Positions 26,073 to 37,480 of a DNA stretch of 64,000 nucleotides are shown here, piece after piece. The first letter of the stretch is position 1; every line of letters starts with the position of its first letter. The position numbers were made by a program, and so were the translations under genes. This stretch comes from Salinispora oceanensis (GTDB taxonomy: Bacteria > Actinomycetota > Actinomycetes > Mycobacteriales > Micromonosporaceae): positions 936,221 to 1,000,220 of the forward strand of contig NZ_KB911579.1 of assembly GCF_000383575.1 (NCBI RefSeq), given 5' to 3'. The notes under the pieces were generated by a model, which was not told where the DNA came from, did not search any database, and was given only the letters and a program-made list of their open reading frames with translations.

Positions 26073-27731
26073 TTAGGACGCTTCGGCGAGCGTCACGGTT
26101 GCCGTCGCTTCAACATTGTTTCGCTTGTACGTCACATCCACCCGGTCGCCCACCTTCCCGGCCTGGACCACCGCGACCAGATCTTCGGAGTCGCCGATCA
26201 CCTTGTCACCGAACTGGATGATGACGTCGCCCTGCTGGAAGCCCGCCCGGTCGGCAGCACTGTCGGGCGTGACCGCGACCACCAGGGCACCACCGCCCTC
26301 AGCGGGGTTGACGCTGACGCCGAGGGTGGGGTGACTGACCTTCTCCCCCCGTTGCAGCTTCTCGGCGACATCCTTTGCCTTGTTGCTGGGGATGGCGAAG
26401 CCGACCCCGATGTTGCCGGTGCTGCCTTGGCCGCTGGTGGCGATCGCGGTGTTGATCCCGATCACCTCGCCCCGGGTGTTGACCAGTGCCCCACCGGAAT
26501 TGCCCGGGTTGATCGGCGCGTCGGTCTGCAGCAGCCCCGAGATCGAAGTGACTCCCGCCGTCGGGTCCCGCTCCGACCCGCCGGCCTGGATGGTGCGCTC
26601 CCGCGCGCTGAGGATGCCGGCGGTCACCGACCCCTGCAGGCCCAGGGGACTACCGAGGGCAAGAACCTGATCGCCGACCTGCATCGCGTCGCTGTCGCCG
26701 AACTCCGCCGGCGTCAGGTCGCTCACCCCAGCGGCCTTCACCACCGCCAGATCGGTCTTGGGGTCGGTGCCGGTGATCTCCGCCGACACCGTCTCGCCGT
26801 CGGCGAAGGTCACCAGCACGGTGCCGCCGCTAGCGGTGGCGATCACGTGGTTGTTGGTCAGCACGTATCCGTCGGCGGTGAGGATCACGCCCGAGCCCCC
26901 GCCAGTGTCGGTGCCGATCGACACCACGCTGGGCTGCACCGCGGCGGCGATCCGCGGCAGGTCAGCGCTGTCGATGATCGGGGCCGCGGAGTAGGTGCGC
27001 GTGATGCCGGAGCCATCGCTCAGGGCGAGTGCCAGCGCACCACCGGCGACACCGGAGCCGAACATCAGGGCCAGCACCGCGACGCCCGCGCCGATGAACT
27101 TCGCGACCCGGCTGCCCGGATTCGGGCCGGTTCGCGGCGCCACCCACGGTGGCATGGGCTGCCCAGCCAGATGCGCTGGCTGACCCGGGTAGAACGGGGC
27201 TCCGTACCCGCCCTGCTGCCCCCCGCTCCCGCCGATGGACTGCGGCCCGTACCAGGGAGCGCCGGGGTGTCGTGGCGAGTAGCCGGGTGGATAGGGGTGC
27301 CCACCGGGCGGCCCGGTGACGGGCGTGGCACCGAGCCCCGGGGCGAACGGCACAACGGGGTCGGCCGACGGCGGGCTGCCCGAAGCCGAAGTCGGCAGAA
27401 CGTCCGTGCGGTCAGCCGACGACGAGGAGTCCGGGGCCGAGGGCGGCAACACCTCGGTGCGGTCAGCCGACGACGGAACCTCCGGGACCGAGGCCGGCAA
27501 CACGTCCGTGCGGTCGGCCGACGACGGAACGTTCGGGGCCGAGGCCGGCAACACCTCAGTGCGGTCGGTCGAGGTGTCGGCGGGCAGTGCGGCGCTACTG
27601 TCCGCACCGGGGGTAGCAGCCGAAGAGTCGGACTGGGTGCGCTCGAGGCGGGACAGATCGACCGTGGGGTGCGACGGCTCGGCGTCCCCGGAGGTCTGCC
27701 GACGCTGCGGGTCGGACTCGTAGTCGGTCAT
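26073..27731 (-). CDS. Membrane-anchored HtrA/DegP-type serine protease (PepD-like)
   Basis: A 552-residue protease. A long cytoplasmic N-terminus with 17-residue repeats (about 55-122) and a Pro/Gly-rich stretch precede one transmembrane helix (about 210-237). The extracytoplasmic trypsin-like domain has His in LTNNHVI (near 292), Asp in KTDLAVVK (near 325) and Ser in NPGNSGGAL (near 412); a PDZ domain ends the protein (about 450-545). It degrades or chaperones misfolded envelope proteins. It follows a response regulator and kinase in the MprA-MprB-PepD order, so it is probably part of that stress response. Confidence 0.9.
   Translation of the reverse strand: MTDYESDPQRRQTSGDAEPSHPTVDLSRLERTQSDSSAATPGADSSAALPADTSTDRTEVLPASAPNVPSSADRTDVLPASVPEVPSSADRTEVLPPSAPDSSSSADRTDVLPTSASGSPPSADPVVPFAPGLGATPVTGPPGGHPYPPGYSPRHPGAPWYGPQSIGGSGGQQGGYGAPFYPGQPAHLAGQPMPPWVAPRTGPNPGSRVAKFIGAGVAVLALMFGSGVAGGALALALSDGSGITRTYSAAPIIDSADLPRIAAAVQPSVVSIGTDTGGGSGVILTADGYVLTNNHVIATASGGTVLVTFADGETVSAEITGTDPKTDLAVVKAAGVSDLTPAEFGDSDAMQVGDQVLALGSPLGLQGSVTAGILSARERTIQAGGSERDPTAGVTSISGLLQTDAPINPGNSGGALVNTRGEVIGINTAIATSGQGSTGNIGVGFAIPSNKAKDVAEKLQRGEKVSHPTLGVSVNPAEGGGALVVAVTPDSAADRAGFQQGDVIIQFGDKVIGDSEDLVAVVQAGKVGDRVDVTYKRNNVEATATVTLAEAS
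27366..27569 (-). repeat. In-frame tandem repeats of about 51 bp in the htrA gene
   Basis: Four copies encode a 17-residue unit with the core DRT-[DE]-VLP spaced by Ser/Pro-rich sequence, followed by a degenerate end. The copies differ, so they are diverged internal duplications in the cytoplasmic tail of the protease. Confidence 0.75.
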
Positions 27732-27792
27732 GGAACCACCTTCTCCCCTACCACTTCGATCTGCCTGAAGCCCAGCTGTGGATTGGCTGAAA

Positions 27793-29357
27793 TTACACCT
27801 CGTCACCGTCCGTTGCCGGCGCCAGGGGCAGCCGGACCCGAAACGTCGCGCCTCCACCCGGCGTCTGCGCCACCTCCACCGTGCCCTGATGGGCGGCGAC
27901 CAGGGCGGCGACGATCGCCAGTCCCAGCCCGGTCCCGGTGTTGCCACTGGCCTGGCGGGTCCGGGCCGCATCCGCCCGGTAGAAGCGCTCGAACACCCGC
28001 TCGGCCTGCTCACCGGAGAGCCCCGGTCCGGTGTCGGCGACCTCCACCACCGCCAGTGCACCGGCCTCGGACCGCAGCCGGAGCGTCACCGACGCCCCCG
28101 TCGGGGTGTGCGTCAGGGCGTTGGTCATCAGGTTGCCGATCACCTGCCGCAGTCGCGCGTCATCGCCGTACACCACCAGGGGCCCGGAGCCCGGGACGAT
28201 GTCCAAATCGATCCGTCGGTCCGGTGCCACCGCTCGGGCCGCCGCCACCGCGTCGGTGGCCAGCACCGGCAGCTCGACCGGGGCCGGCGACAGCGGACGC
28301 TCCCGGTCCAGCCGGGCGAGCAGCAGCAGATCCTCCACCAGTAGCCCCATCCGGGCCGCCTCGTCCTCGATCCGACGCAGCAGGTCGCCGGTCTGCTCGG
28401 GGTCCCGCGCAGCGCCCTGCCGGTACAGCTCGGCGAAGCCCCGGATGGTGGTCAGCGGAGTACGCAGCTCGTGCGAGGCGTCCGCGACGAACTGCCGCAT
28501 CCGTTCCTCAGAGCTCCGAGCGCGGGACTCGGACGCCTGCGCGTGCGCGGCGGCGTCCCGAGCTGTCGCTTCGGCGGCGCGGGCGGCGGTCTCCGAGGCG
28601 GCGCGGGCGGTGAAGGCCGCCTCGATCTGGGTGAGCATCATGTTGAGCGCCCGGGACAGCCGCCCCAGCTCCGAGGTCGGCTGGGGGTTACCCGCCTCGG
28701 GATCCGGCACCCGGCGGGTCAGGTCGCCGCCGGCGATCGCGGCGGCGGTCTGCTCGATCTCGTCGAGGGGCTTCAGGCTGGCGCGGACGATGCCCGCGCC
28801 GATCGAGGCGAGCAGGAGCAACACCGACGTGCCCACCAACAGGTCGATCCAGACCAGCCGCTTGACGGCCTGGTCCACGTCGGTCAGGTGCTGCCCGATG
28901 GCCAGCCACGCTCCACCCGGCAGCTCCGTGTAGAGCATTCGCCAGTGCACATCGTTGCCCTCCGCGCGGACAGTGAACGGCTCACCAGCCAGGCGCCGAA
29001 ACCCCGCGCCGTCCGCCGGCACCGGGGGCAGGTCCCGACTCTCGAACCGGCCTTTGTCGTACACCACGCCGTCGACCAGCCCGGTTTGGTCGCTCGTCAC
29101 GACGATCAGGTAGTCCGTCGGGAAGGTCAGCCGAACCGGCACGTGGAAAGCCTCGCCGGCCTTGAGCTGGGAGTCGATCCTGCTGGCCGAGCCCTCCAAC
29201 CCCTGGTCGACCTGGCCGATGAGGTAGCTCCGGAGGAAAACGGTGGTCATCGTGCTGATCACCAGGAGCGCGACCGCCACCAGGGTGAGGACCGCGGCGA
29301 TCAGCTTGACCCGGAGCGGTATCCGGCGCAGCCCGGCCTTCGCCTGTGAGACGGCGT

Positions 29358-29361
<4 letters not shown>
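27793..29361 (-). CDS. Two-component sensor histidine kinase (MprB-like)
   Basis: A 522-residue membrane kinase. Transmembrane helices at about 18-43 and 175-200 bracket an extracytoplasmic sensor domain, then a HAMP linker (about 203-262), a coiled Ala/Glu-rich segment, HisKA with DASHELRTPLTTIRG (phospho-His near 297) and a HATPase with TGLGLAIV. It overlaps the upstream response-regulator stop by 4 bp, so they are a translationally coupled pair. With the HtrA gene 61 bp downstream, the trio matches the mycobacterial MprAB-PepD layout, which senses envelope stress. Confidence 0.9.
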
Positions 29362-30059
<698 letters not shown>

Positions 30060-30218
30060 GCGGCCATCATCCGTGTCCCGGCTGCGACGTGCCTGGGGGG
30101 TTCCTGAGAAAGCCCTGTGAGCGGAGGATCAGGCCACCCCTGGGCAGCTGCGGCATGACCATGGGAGGCTGCCCGGCGGATCCGGCGACCGGGCCGGCGC
30201 CGACCGGAGGAGGACAGC

Positions 30219-30917
30219 GTGATCATCGACTCGCGGTACAACGGCCCGCCGGGCTCGGCGAACGGCGGGTGGAGCGCGGGTACGTTCGCGGCGGCGGCTC
30301 AGGGCACCCCGCTACCGGCACCTGGCACTCGCGCCCCCGACCGCCCTCGACCCGACGTGGAGCCGGTGGAGGTGACCCTGCGCCGGCCGCCGCCGCTGGA
30401 GACGCCGTTGACCCTCGAGGCGGGCGCGGTCCGCGACCCAGCTGGCCGCCTCGTCGCCGAGATCGCGACGGTTGCCGCCTTCGACCCGGTGGCGGAGCCG
30501 GTGGATCTGGCGACCGCCCGGGCTGCCGCAGCCGACTACCCCGGGCTGGTCAACCACCCGTTCCCCAGCTGCTACGTGTGCGGCCCGGAGCACGCCGACG
30601 GGCTGCGGATCTTCCCCGGTCCGCTCTCCGCCGGGCGCACTGCCGCCCCGTTCCGGGTTCCAGCGGAAGCGGACGTGGTCACGACCTGGGCGGCGCTGGA
30701 CTGCCCCGGGGGCTGGTCGGTGCTCGCCCCCGGTCGGCCATACCTGCTGGGCCGGATCTCCGCCGTGGTGCTGGCCACGCCGCGCCCCAACGACGAGTGC
30801 GTGGTGACCGGGATGCTGACCCGCGCCCAGGGCCGCAAAGCCGAGGTGCACAGCAGCCTGTTCGGCCCGGACGGCGACCTCCTCGGCTACGCGCGCGCCA
30901 CCTGGATCGCCGGTTAA
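30219..30917 (+). CDS. Hotdog-fold-like protein of unknown function
   Basis: A 232-residue soluble protein from GTG 30219, preceded by GGAGGAGGA. The pattern (FPSCYVCGPEHADGL in the middle, then WAALDCPGGWSV, LLGRISA and GYARATWI at the end) resembles thioesterase/hotdog proteins of actinomycetes that contain a CxxCG turn. A thioester or acyl-binding role is an inference. It is divergent from the response-regulator operon and stands before an ABC ATPase remnant. Confidence 0.65.
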   Translation: MIIDSRYNGPPGSANGGWSAGTFAAAAQGTPLPAPGTRAPDRPRPDVEPVEVTLRRPPPLETPLTLEAGAVRDPAGRLVAEIATVAAFDPVAEPVDLATARAAAADYPGLVNHPFPSCYVCGPEHADGLRIFPGPLSAGRTAAPFRVPAEADVVTTWAALDCPGGWSVLAPGRPYLLGRISAVVLATPRPNDECVVTGMLTRAQGRKAEVHSSLFGPDGDLLGYARATWIAG

Positions 30918-31013
30918 CCGACCGGACCGAGCCGGACAGCAGTTCGGCCGCAGGCCGGCTTGCGCCAACCGGCAAAGCTGAGGGCCGTGGTTCCGACACA
31001 ACTTGGGAAAAGA

Positions 31014-31148
31014 ATGACCGATGGACGGTCGAGCCCCGACACCACCGGCGAGATCCGGGTCTCCGGGCTGACAAAGATCTACGGCAACGTGCGCGCGGTC
31101 GACGAACTCTCCTTCCGGGTGGAGCCGGGCCGGGTTACCAGGAGCTGA
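31014..31148 (+). pseudogene. Truncated ABC-transporter ATP-binding protein (N-terminus only)
   Basis: From ATG 31014 the frame reads as the start of an ABC ATPase (IRVSGLTKIYGNVRAVDELS, then FRVEPGRVT) and stops at TGA 31146-31148 just where the Walker A glycine loop should begin. No Walker A, signature or Walker B motif follows in any frame before kgd. It is therefore a relic left by a deletion; an expressed 44-residue peptide would not bind ATP. Confidence 0.6.
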
Positions 31149-31320
31149 CGGGAGGGGCAGCGATCGGCGGGCTGGCATTTTCTGTGAAACCCCACACGGA
31201 GCCGAGTCGGAAACTCCTATCGGTTCGGTACGGCGTAGCCTGGAACCTGACTCGTGTGTCCGGGAGCCCCCGGCGTTCGGCGTAACCCACAAACTTGCGT
31301 GAAAGAGGCGATTACCGGCC

Positions 31321-34300
31321 GTGTCGACCCAGCAGACCTCGCAGGAGAACCCACTGGCGGGTTTCGGCCCAAATGAGTGGATCGTCGAAGAGATGTACCA
31401 GCGGTACCTCACCGACCCCACCAGCGTCGACCCGGCCTGGCACGACTTCTTCGCCGACTACCGGCCCACACCGGGCTCGGGAGAGACGCGGGACGGCGAG
31501 CCGGCCGCGAAGCCGGAGCCCGACGGCCGGCCGGAGCCCGACGCCGCCCCGCCCGCCGCCACCCCGGAGCACAAATCCGTGTCGACCAAGGCCGCCCCCA
31601 GCAAGCCCGCTCCCAGTAAGCCCGCCGCCAAGCCGGCCGCCGCGAAGCCGGCCGCCAAGGCCGCCCCCACGAAGCCGGCCGCCAAGCCCGCCTCATCCGG
31701 CCCGCAGACCGCACCGCTACGCGGGGTCGCTGCCAAGATCGTCCAGAACATGGACGCCTCGTTGAGCGTGCCGACCGCGACCAGTGTGCGCGCCGTCCCG
31801 GCGAAGCTGCTGGTGGACAACCGCATCGTGATCAACAATCACCTCGCCCGGGGCCGCGGCGGGAAGGTCAGCTTCACCCACCTGGTCGGGTACGCGCTGG
31901 TCCGCGCGCTGGTGATGCACCCGGAGATGAACAACTCCTTCGCCGTCGTGGACGGCAAGCCGACGCTGGTCCGCCCCGAGCACATCAACCTCGGAATCGC
32001 GATCGACCTGGTCAAGCCGGACGGCAGCCGCAACCTGGTGGTGCCCTCCATCAAGGCCTGCGAGCAGCTGGACTTCCGCCAGTTCTGGCAGGCGTACGAG
32101 GACGTGGTCCGGCGGGCTCGGAAGAACGAGCTGACCATGGAGGACTACGGCGGCACCACCATCTCGCTGACCAACCCCGGCGGCATCGGCACCGTGCACT
32201 CGATGCCCCGGCTCATGACCGGCCAGAGCGCGATCATCGGCGTCGGCGCGATGGAGTACCCGGCGCCGTACCAGGGCATGAGCGAGGGCACCCTCGCCGA
32301 GTTGGCGGTCAGTAAGGTCATCACGCTGACCAGCACCTACGACCACCGGATCATCCAGGGCGCACAGTCCGGCGAGTTCCTCAAGGTGATGCACGAGGTA
32401 CTCCTCGGCGACCACGGCTTCTACGACGAGATCTTCACCTCGCTCCGCATCCCGTACGAGCCGGTGCGCTGGATGCGCGATGTCGCGATCGACGGCGAGG
32501 GTCAGATCAACAAGACTGCCCGGGTCCACGAGCTGATCCACGCCTACCGGGTGCGGGGCCATCTGATGGCCGACACCGACCCGCTGGAGTTCAAGATCCG
32601 CAAGCACCCGGATCTGGACGTCCTCCAGCACGGGCTCACCCTGTGGGACCTGGACCGTCAGTTCCCGGTGAACGGTTTCGCCAACCGGCAGCGGATGAAG
32701 TTGCGCGATGTCCTCGGCGTGCTCCGCGACACCTACTGCCGTCGGGTCGGCATCGAGTACATGCACATCCAGGACCCGGAGGAGCGGCGCTGGATCCAGC
32801 AGCGGGTTGAGCGCAAGTACGAGAAGCCGGCGGTCAACGAGCAGAAGCACGTCCTCAACCGGCTGAACGCCGCGGAGGCCTTCGAGACCTTCCTCCAGAC
32901 CAAGTACGTCGGCCAGAAGCGCTTCTCGTTGGAGGGGGGCGAGTCGCTGATTCCGCTGCTCGGCGAGGTCCTGGAAGCCTCCGCCGAGGATGGGCTGGAC
33001 GAGGTCGTCATCGGCATGGCGCACCGGGGCCGGCTGAACGTGTTGGCCAACATCGTCGGCAAGCCGTACGAGAAGATCTTCTCGGAGTTCGAGGGGCACC
33101 TGGACCCGCGCTCGACGCAGGGCTCCGGCGACGTGAAGTACCACCTCGGGCAGAACGGCAAGTTCACCACTCCGGACGGCGAGCACTCGGTCAAGGTCTC
33201 GGTGGTGGCGAACCCGTCGCACCTGGAGGCCGTTGACCCGGTGCTGGAGGGCATCGTCCGGGCCAAGCAGGACCGGATCGACCTCAAGCTGGAGGGCTAC
33301 ACCGTACTGCCGCTGGCGGTGCACGGGGACGCGGCCTTCGCCGGCCAGGGAGTCGTCGCCGAGACGCTGAACCTGTCCCAGCTACGCGGCTACCGCACTG
33401 GCGGCACGGTGCACGTGGTGGTCAACAACCAGGTCGGCTTCACCACCGCACCGGAGTACAGCCGCTCCAGCCTCTACAGCACCGACGTGGCCCGGATGAT
33501 CCAGGCGCCGATCTTCCACGTCAACGGCGACGACCCGGAGGCCGTGGTACGGGTCGCCCAGCTGGCCTTCGAGTACCGGCAGACGTTCAACAAGGACGTC
33601 GTCATCGACCTGGTCTGCTACCGGCGCCGCGGGCACAACGAGGGCGACGACCCGTCGATGTCGAACCCGGAGATGTACCGGATCATCGACTCAAAGCGAT
33701 CCGTTCGCAAGCTCTACACCGAGGAGCTGATCGGTCGGGGCGACATCACCGTGGAGGACGCGGAGGAGCTGCTGCGCGACTATCAGGCGCAGCTGGAGCG
33801 GGTCTTCAAGGCCACCCGAGACGCGGCCACCGCACCCCGCCAGCTCAGCCGCCCGAAGCGGGAGGATGAGCCGGAGCCACCGGTGGAGACCGCCACCGAC
33901 GCCGATGTCATCCGGACGATCGGCGACGCGCACCGCAACCTGCCGGAGGCCTTCACCCCGCACAAGCGGATCCAGCAGCTGCTCGACCGGCGGGCCAAGA
34001 TGGCCAGCGAGGGCAACATCGACTGGGGCTTCGGCGAGATCATCGCCTTCGGCGCGTTGCTGCACGACGGGGTCACCATCCGGCTCGCCGGCCAGGACTC
34101 GCGCCGCGGCACATTCGTACAGCGGCACGCCTCCGTCGTTGACGCCGAGACCGGCGACGACCACCTGCCCCTGGCGGCACTCACCGTCGGCGGTGAGCGG
34201 TCCCGGTTCTTCGTGCACGACTCGCTCCTGTCCGAGTACGCGGCGATGGGCTTCGAGTACGGCTACTCGGTGGAGAACGTCAACGCGCTGGTCTGCTGGG

Positions 34301-35052
34301 AGGCCCAGTTCGGGGACTTCGTCAACGGCGCCCAGTCGGTGATCGACGAGTTCATCTCCTCCGGCGAGGTGAAGTGGGGTCAGCGCTCCGCGGTCACGCT
34401 GCTGCTGCCGCACGGCCACGAGGGCCAGGGCCCGGACCACACCTCCGGCCGCCCGGAACGGTTCCTCCAGCTCTGCGCCGAGGACAACATGCGGGTGGCC
34501 ATCCCGACGACCCCAGCGAACTACTTCCACCTGCTGCGTCGCCAGGCCCTGTCGCCGAAGCGCAAGCCCCTCATCGTCTTCACGCCGAAGTCCCTGCTGC
34601 GGCACCGGCTCTGCGTCTCGCAGGTCGAGGACTTCACCAACGGCACCTTCCAGCCGGTGCTGCCGGACGGGGGCGCCCCCGCCCCGGAGCAGGTGAAGCG
34701 GGTCTTGCTCTGCTCGGGCAAGGTCTACTACGACCTGTTCCAGGCCCGGCAAGATCGCGGTATCACCGACACCGCGATCATCCGGGTCGAGCAGCTCTAC
34801 CCGATGCCGATCGAGGAGATTCGGGCCGCGCTCGCGGCATACCCGAACGCGGTGGACTTCGCCTGGGTCCAGGAGGAGCCGGCCAACCAGGGCGCCTGGT
34901 CGTTCGTCGCGCTCAACATGCTGGAACACCTGGACGGGGTACGACTGCGCCGCATCTCCCGCCCAGCGGCCGCCGCCCCAGCGGTCGGCTCGGCCAAGAT
35001 GCACGACGTCGAGCTCTCCGCCCTGCTTGACGCAGCACTCCCCCGCCCGTAG
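31321..35052 (+). CDS. kgd: Multifunctional 2-oxoglutarate decarboxylase/dehydrogenase E1-E2 (Kgd)
   Basis: A 1243-residue actinobacterial TCA-cycle enzyme. The N-terminal [17 protein letters not shown] segment is followed by an Ala/Lys/Pro-rich linker (about 40-130), a succinyltransferase E2 domain (about 135-365, with [15 protein letters not shown]) and a ThDP-dependent E1 domain (375-1243), including AHRGRLNVL and [14 protein letters not shown]. It decarboxylates 2-oxoglutarate and, with E3 and lipoylated partners, makes succinyl-CoA. FHA protein GarA inhibits it in mycobacteria. The start GTG 31321 follows AAGAGG. A strong hairpin ends it. Confidence 0.95.
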   Translation: MSTQQTSQENPLAGFGPNEWIVEEMYQRYLTDPTSVDPAWHDFFADYRPTPGSGETRDGEPAAKPEPDGRPEPDAAPPAATPEHKSVSTKAAPSKPAPSKPAAKPAAAKPAAKAAPTKPAAKPASSGPQTAPLRGVAAKIVQNMDASLSVPTATSVRAVPAKLLVDNRIVINNHLARGRGGKVSFTHLVGYALVRALVMHPEMNNSFAVVDGKPTLVRPEHINLGIAIDLVKPDGSRNLVVPSIKACEQLDFRQFWQAYEDVVRRARKNELTMEDYGGTTISLTNPGGIGTVHSMPRLMTGQSAIIGVGAMEYPAPYQGMSEGTLAELAVSKVITLTSTYDHRIIQGAQSGEFLKVMHEVLLGDHGFYDEIFTSLRIPYEPVRWMRDVAIDGEGQINKTARVHELIHAYRVRGHLMADTDPLEFKIRKHPDLDVLQHGLTLWDLDRQFPVNGFANRQRMKLRDVLGVLRDTYCRRVGIEYMHIQDPEERRWIQQRVERKYEKPAVNEQKHVLNRLNAAEAFETFLQTKYVGQKRFSLEGGESLIPLLGEVLEASAEDGLDEVVIGMAHRGRLNVLANIVGKPYEKIFSEFEGHLDPRSTQGSGDVKYHLGQNGKFTTPDGEHSVKVSVVANPSHLEAVDPVLEGIVRAKQDRIDLKLEGYTVLPLAVHGDAAFAGQGVVAETLNLSQLRGYRTGGTVHVVVNNQVGFTTAPEYSRSSLYSTDVARMIQAPIFHVNGDDPEAVVRVAQLAFEYRQTFNKDVVIDLVCYRRRGHNEGDDPSMSNPEMYRIIDSKRSVRKLYTEELIGRGDITVEDAEELLRDYQAQLERVFKATRDAATAPRQLSRPKREDEPEPPVETATDADVIRTIGDAHRNLPEAFTPHKRIQQLLDRRAKMASEGNIDWGFGEIIAFGALLHDGVTIRLAGQDSRRGTFVQRHASVVDAETGDDHLPLAALTVGGERSRFFVHDSLLSEYAAMGFEYGYSVENVNALVCWEAQFGDFVNGAQSVIDEFISSGEVKWGQRSAVTLLLPHGHEGQGPDHTSGRPERFLQLCAEDNMRVAIPTTPANYFHLLRRQALSPKRKPLIVFTPKSLLRHRLCVSQVEDFTNGTFQPVLPDGGAPAPEQVKRVLLCSGKVYYDLFQARQDRGITDTAIIRVEQLYPMPIEEIRAALAAYPNAVDFAWVQEEPANQGAWSFVALNMLEHLDGVRLRRISRPAAAAPAVGSAKMHDVELSALLDAALPRP

Positions 35053-35072
35053 ACACCACCCAGCCCGTACTG

Positions 35073-35110
35073 GTGGGGGGGGCCGGGACAACCGTCCCGG
35101 CCCCCCCCAC
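35073..35110. terminator. Perfect 17-bp G8/C8 hairpin downstream of kgd
   Basis: Bases 35073-35089 pair exactly with 35094-35110 around AACC. There is no U tract. It starts 20 bases after the kgd stop and ends eight bases before the next start, so it separates the two genes. Confidence 0.7.
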
Positions 35111-35118
35111 ATCACGAC

Positions 35119-35313
35119 GTGACCGAGGAACGCATGTACTTCACCGACCGAGGGATCGAGGAACTGACCGAGCGCCGCGGCGACGAGCAGGTCAGCATCG
35201 AATGGCTCGCCGAGCGCCTACGCGACTTCATCGACCAGAACCCCGATTTCGAGACCCCGATCGAGCGCTTCGCCACCTACCTGGCTCGGCTGGACGACGA
35301 GGACGACGAGTAG
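35119..35313 (+). CDS. Small DUF6104-like protein
   Basis: A 64-residue acidic protein from GTG 35119. MYFTDRGIEELTERRGDEQ, ERLRDFIDQNPDFETPIERF and the C-terminal LDDEDDE match a small conserved actinobacterial family of unknown function, often found next to kgd or central-metabolism genes. It is mostly helical with no cysteine or membrane segment. Confidence 0.75.
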   Translation: MTEERMYFTDRGIEELTERRGDEQVSIEWLAERLRDFIDQNPDFETPIERFATYLARLDDEDDE

Positions 35314-35413
35314 GACCGGTGAACTCCCGGGGGCGAACACTCGGGCCCCCGGGCCGGATGACCAGGCCGAAGGACCCGGGCGGACCGCCCGGCGAGCTCC
35401 TAGAGTGGATCTC

Positions 35414-37480
35414 GTGGCGCGAAGTGTGTATCTGACCAGCGTGAGTTCCGGCGGCGGCAAGTCCACGGTCGCCCTGGGACTGGCGGAACTGTTGTCCCGG
35501 CAGGTTGGCCGGATCGGTGTCTTCCGGCCGTTGGTCCGGGGCGACCAGCCGGACCCGATCCTCGCCCTACTCAGCGAGCGCTACCGGGTCGAACTGCCGA
35601 TCGAGGACCTGACCGGCACCACCTACACCGAGGCCACCGGGATGGTCGCCGAAGGCCGGCGGGAGCAGCTCGTCTCCCGCATCGTCGAACGGTACCGCGC
35701 AGTCGAGCGGCAGTTCTCCGCAGTGGTCGTGGTGGGCAGCGACTTCGCCGATGGCGGCGACGGCGCCGGCCCCCGCGAACTGGCCTTCAATGCCCGGCTC
35801 GCGACCGAGTTCGGCAGCGTCGTGGTCCCTGTGGTGGACGGGTACGAGCAGGAGACCGCCACCATCGCGGCGGCGGCCCGGGGGGCGTACCACGACCTGG
35901 CGGACCTCGGCGCGACGGTGCTGGCGATCGTCGCGAACCGGGTGACCGGTCCGCTCACCCTTCCCGAGCTGCCGGTACCCGCGTACCTGATCCCCGAGGT
36001 GCCCAGCGTGTCGGCGCCGACCGTCGCCGAGGTCGCGGCGGCGCTCGGTGCCACCCAGCTCGGTGGAGACGACGCCGCGCTCAGCCGCGACGTACTCGAC
36101 TATGTCGTCGGCGCGGCCCACGTGCCCACGCTGCTCGACCACCTGACCGAAGGTGCCTTGGTGATCACGCCGGGCGATCGGGACGATCTCCTGGTCGCCA
36201 CCAACGCCGCGCACGTGGCGGGGCAGATCGCGCTCTCCGGGCTGGTCCTCACACTCGGCGAAACGCCGGACCCGCGCACAATGCGGCTGGTCGAGCGGCT
36301 ACGGCCGGGCCTCGCCGTGCTCTCCGTGTCCAGCGACAGCTACGACACGGTGGCCGCCTGCAACCGAATCGAGGGCCGGCTCAGCGCCGGCAACCCGCGC
36401 AAGGTGGAGGCCGCACTGGGCGCCTTCGAACGCTGCGTGGACACCGACGACCTCTCCCGTCGACTGCGGGTCACCCGTTCCCAGCGGGTAACCCCACTGA
36501 TGTTCGAGTACGACCTGATCGACCGTGCCCGGACCCAGCGCCGGCATGTGGTGCTGCCCGAGGGGAACGAGGAGCGGATCCTGCGGGCAGCCGAGATCCT
36601 GCTGCGCCGGGGGGTAGCCGAGCTGACCCTGCTCGGCCGGCCCGACGATGTCGCCCGGCGGACCCGGGAGTTGGGCGTCGACATCGCCGGTGCACAGGTT
36701 GTCGATCCGTTCACCAGCGAGTGGCGCGACGAGTTCGCTGCCGGGTACGCCCAGCTCCGCGCCCACCGGGGCGTCACCCCGGACCTCGCCCACGACATCG
36801 TGCCCCAGCCGAACTACTTCGGCACGATGATGGTGTGGGCCGGGTACGCCGACGGCATGGTCTCCGGCGCCACCCACACCACCGCCGCCACCATCCGTCC
36901 CGCCTTCGAAATCATCCGCAATCTGCCCGACGTCTCCATCGCCTCCAGCGTCTTCTTCATGCTGCTCGCCGACCGGGTACTCGTCTACGGCGACTGCGCG
37001 GTCAATCCCGACCCGGACGCCGCCCAACTCGCCGACATCGCGATCTCGTCCGCCGACACCGCCGTCCGGTTCGGCATCGAACCGCGGGTGGCGATGCTGT
37101 CGTACTCGACCGGCAGCTCGGGCGCCGGCGCCGACGTGGAGAAGGTCGCGGAGGCCACCCGACGGGTTCGGGAGCGCCGACCGGATCTGCTGGTCGAGGG
37201 GCCGATCCAGTACGACGCGGCGATCGACCCGACGGTGGCGGCGACGAAGCTGCCGGGCAGTACGGTCGCCGGGCGGGCGACGGTCTTCGTCTTCCCGGAC
37301 CTGAACACGGGCAACAACACGTACAAGGCGGTGCAGCGGTCTGCCCGGGCAGTGGCGGTCGGGCCGGTTATGCAGGGGCTCCGCCGGCCGGTGAACGACC
37401 TTTCCCGGGGCGCGACCGTCCCGGACATCGTCAACACGGTGGCGATCACCGCGATCCAGGCCGGAGAGGCAGGCAAATGA
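35414..37480 (+). CDS. pta: Phosphate acetyltransferase, long form
   Basis: A 688-residue Pta that interconverts acetyl-CoA and acetyl phosphate. The N-terminal P-loop domain (SSGGGKSTVALG near residue 12) is a dethiobiotin-synthetase/CobB-like regulatory part, the middle is the DRTGG domain, and the C-terminal catalytic domain (about 365-688) has VLPEGNEERILRAA and YSTGSSGAGADVEKV. GTG 35414 is preferred because GGA lies five bases upstream; GTG 35405 in the same frame is an alternative. It overlaps ackA by 4 bp, the usual pta-ackA operon for overflow and acetate use. Confidence 0.94.
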   Translation: MARSVYLTSVSSGGGKSTVALGLAELLSRQVGRIGVFRPLVRGDQPDPILALLSERYRVELPIEDLTGTTYTEATGMVAEGRREQLVSRIVERYRAVERQFSAVVVVGSDFADGGDGAGPRELAFNARLATEFGSVVVPVVDGYEQETATIAAAARGAYHDLADLGATVLAIVANRVTGPLTLPELPVPAYLIPEVPSVSAPTVAEVAAALGATQLGGDDAALSRDVLDYVVGAAHVPTLLDHLTEGALVITPGDRDDLLVATNAAHVAGQIALSGLVLTLGETPDPRTMRLVERLRPGLAVLSVSSDSYDTVAACNRIEGRLSAGNPRKVEAALGAFERCVDTDDLSRRLRVTRSQRVTPLMFEYDLIDRARTQRRHVVLPEGNEERILRAAEILLRRGVAELTLLGRPDDVARRTRELGVDIAGAQVVDPFTSEWRDEFAAGYAQLRAHRGVTPDLAHDIVPQPNYFGTMMVWAGYADGMVSGATHTTAATIRPAFEIIRNLPDVSIASSVFFMLLADRVLVYGDCAVNPDPDAAQLADIAISSADTAVRFGIEPRVAMLSYSTGSSGAGADVEKVAEATRRVRERRPDLLVEGPIQYDAAIDPTVAATKLPGSTVAGRATVFVFPDLNTGNNTYKAVQRSARAVAVGPVMQGLRRPVNDLSRGATVPDIVNTVAITAIQAGEAGK

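Noticed and set aside
27366..27569. Regular repeats suggesting a CRISPR array
   Set aside because: The units are contiguous, in frame and encode a 17-residue protein repeat; there are no spacers.
31717..33324. 535-codon minus-strand open frame
   Set aside because: Antisense to kgd, whose E2 and E1 motifs run throughout; no start signal.
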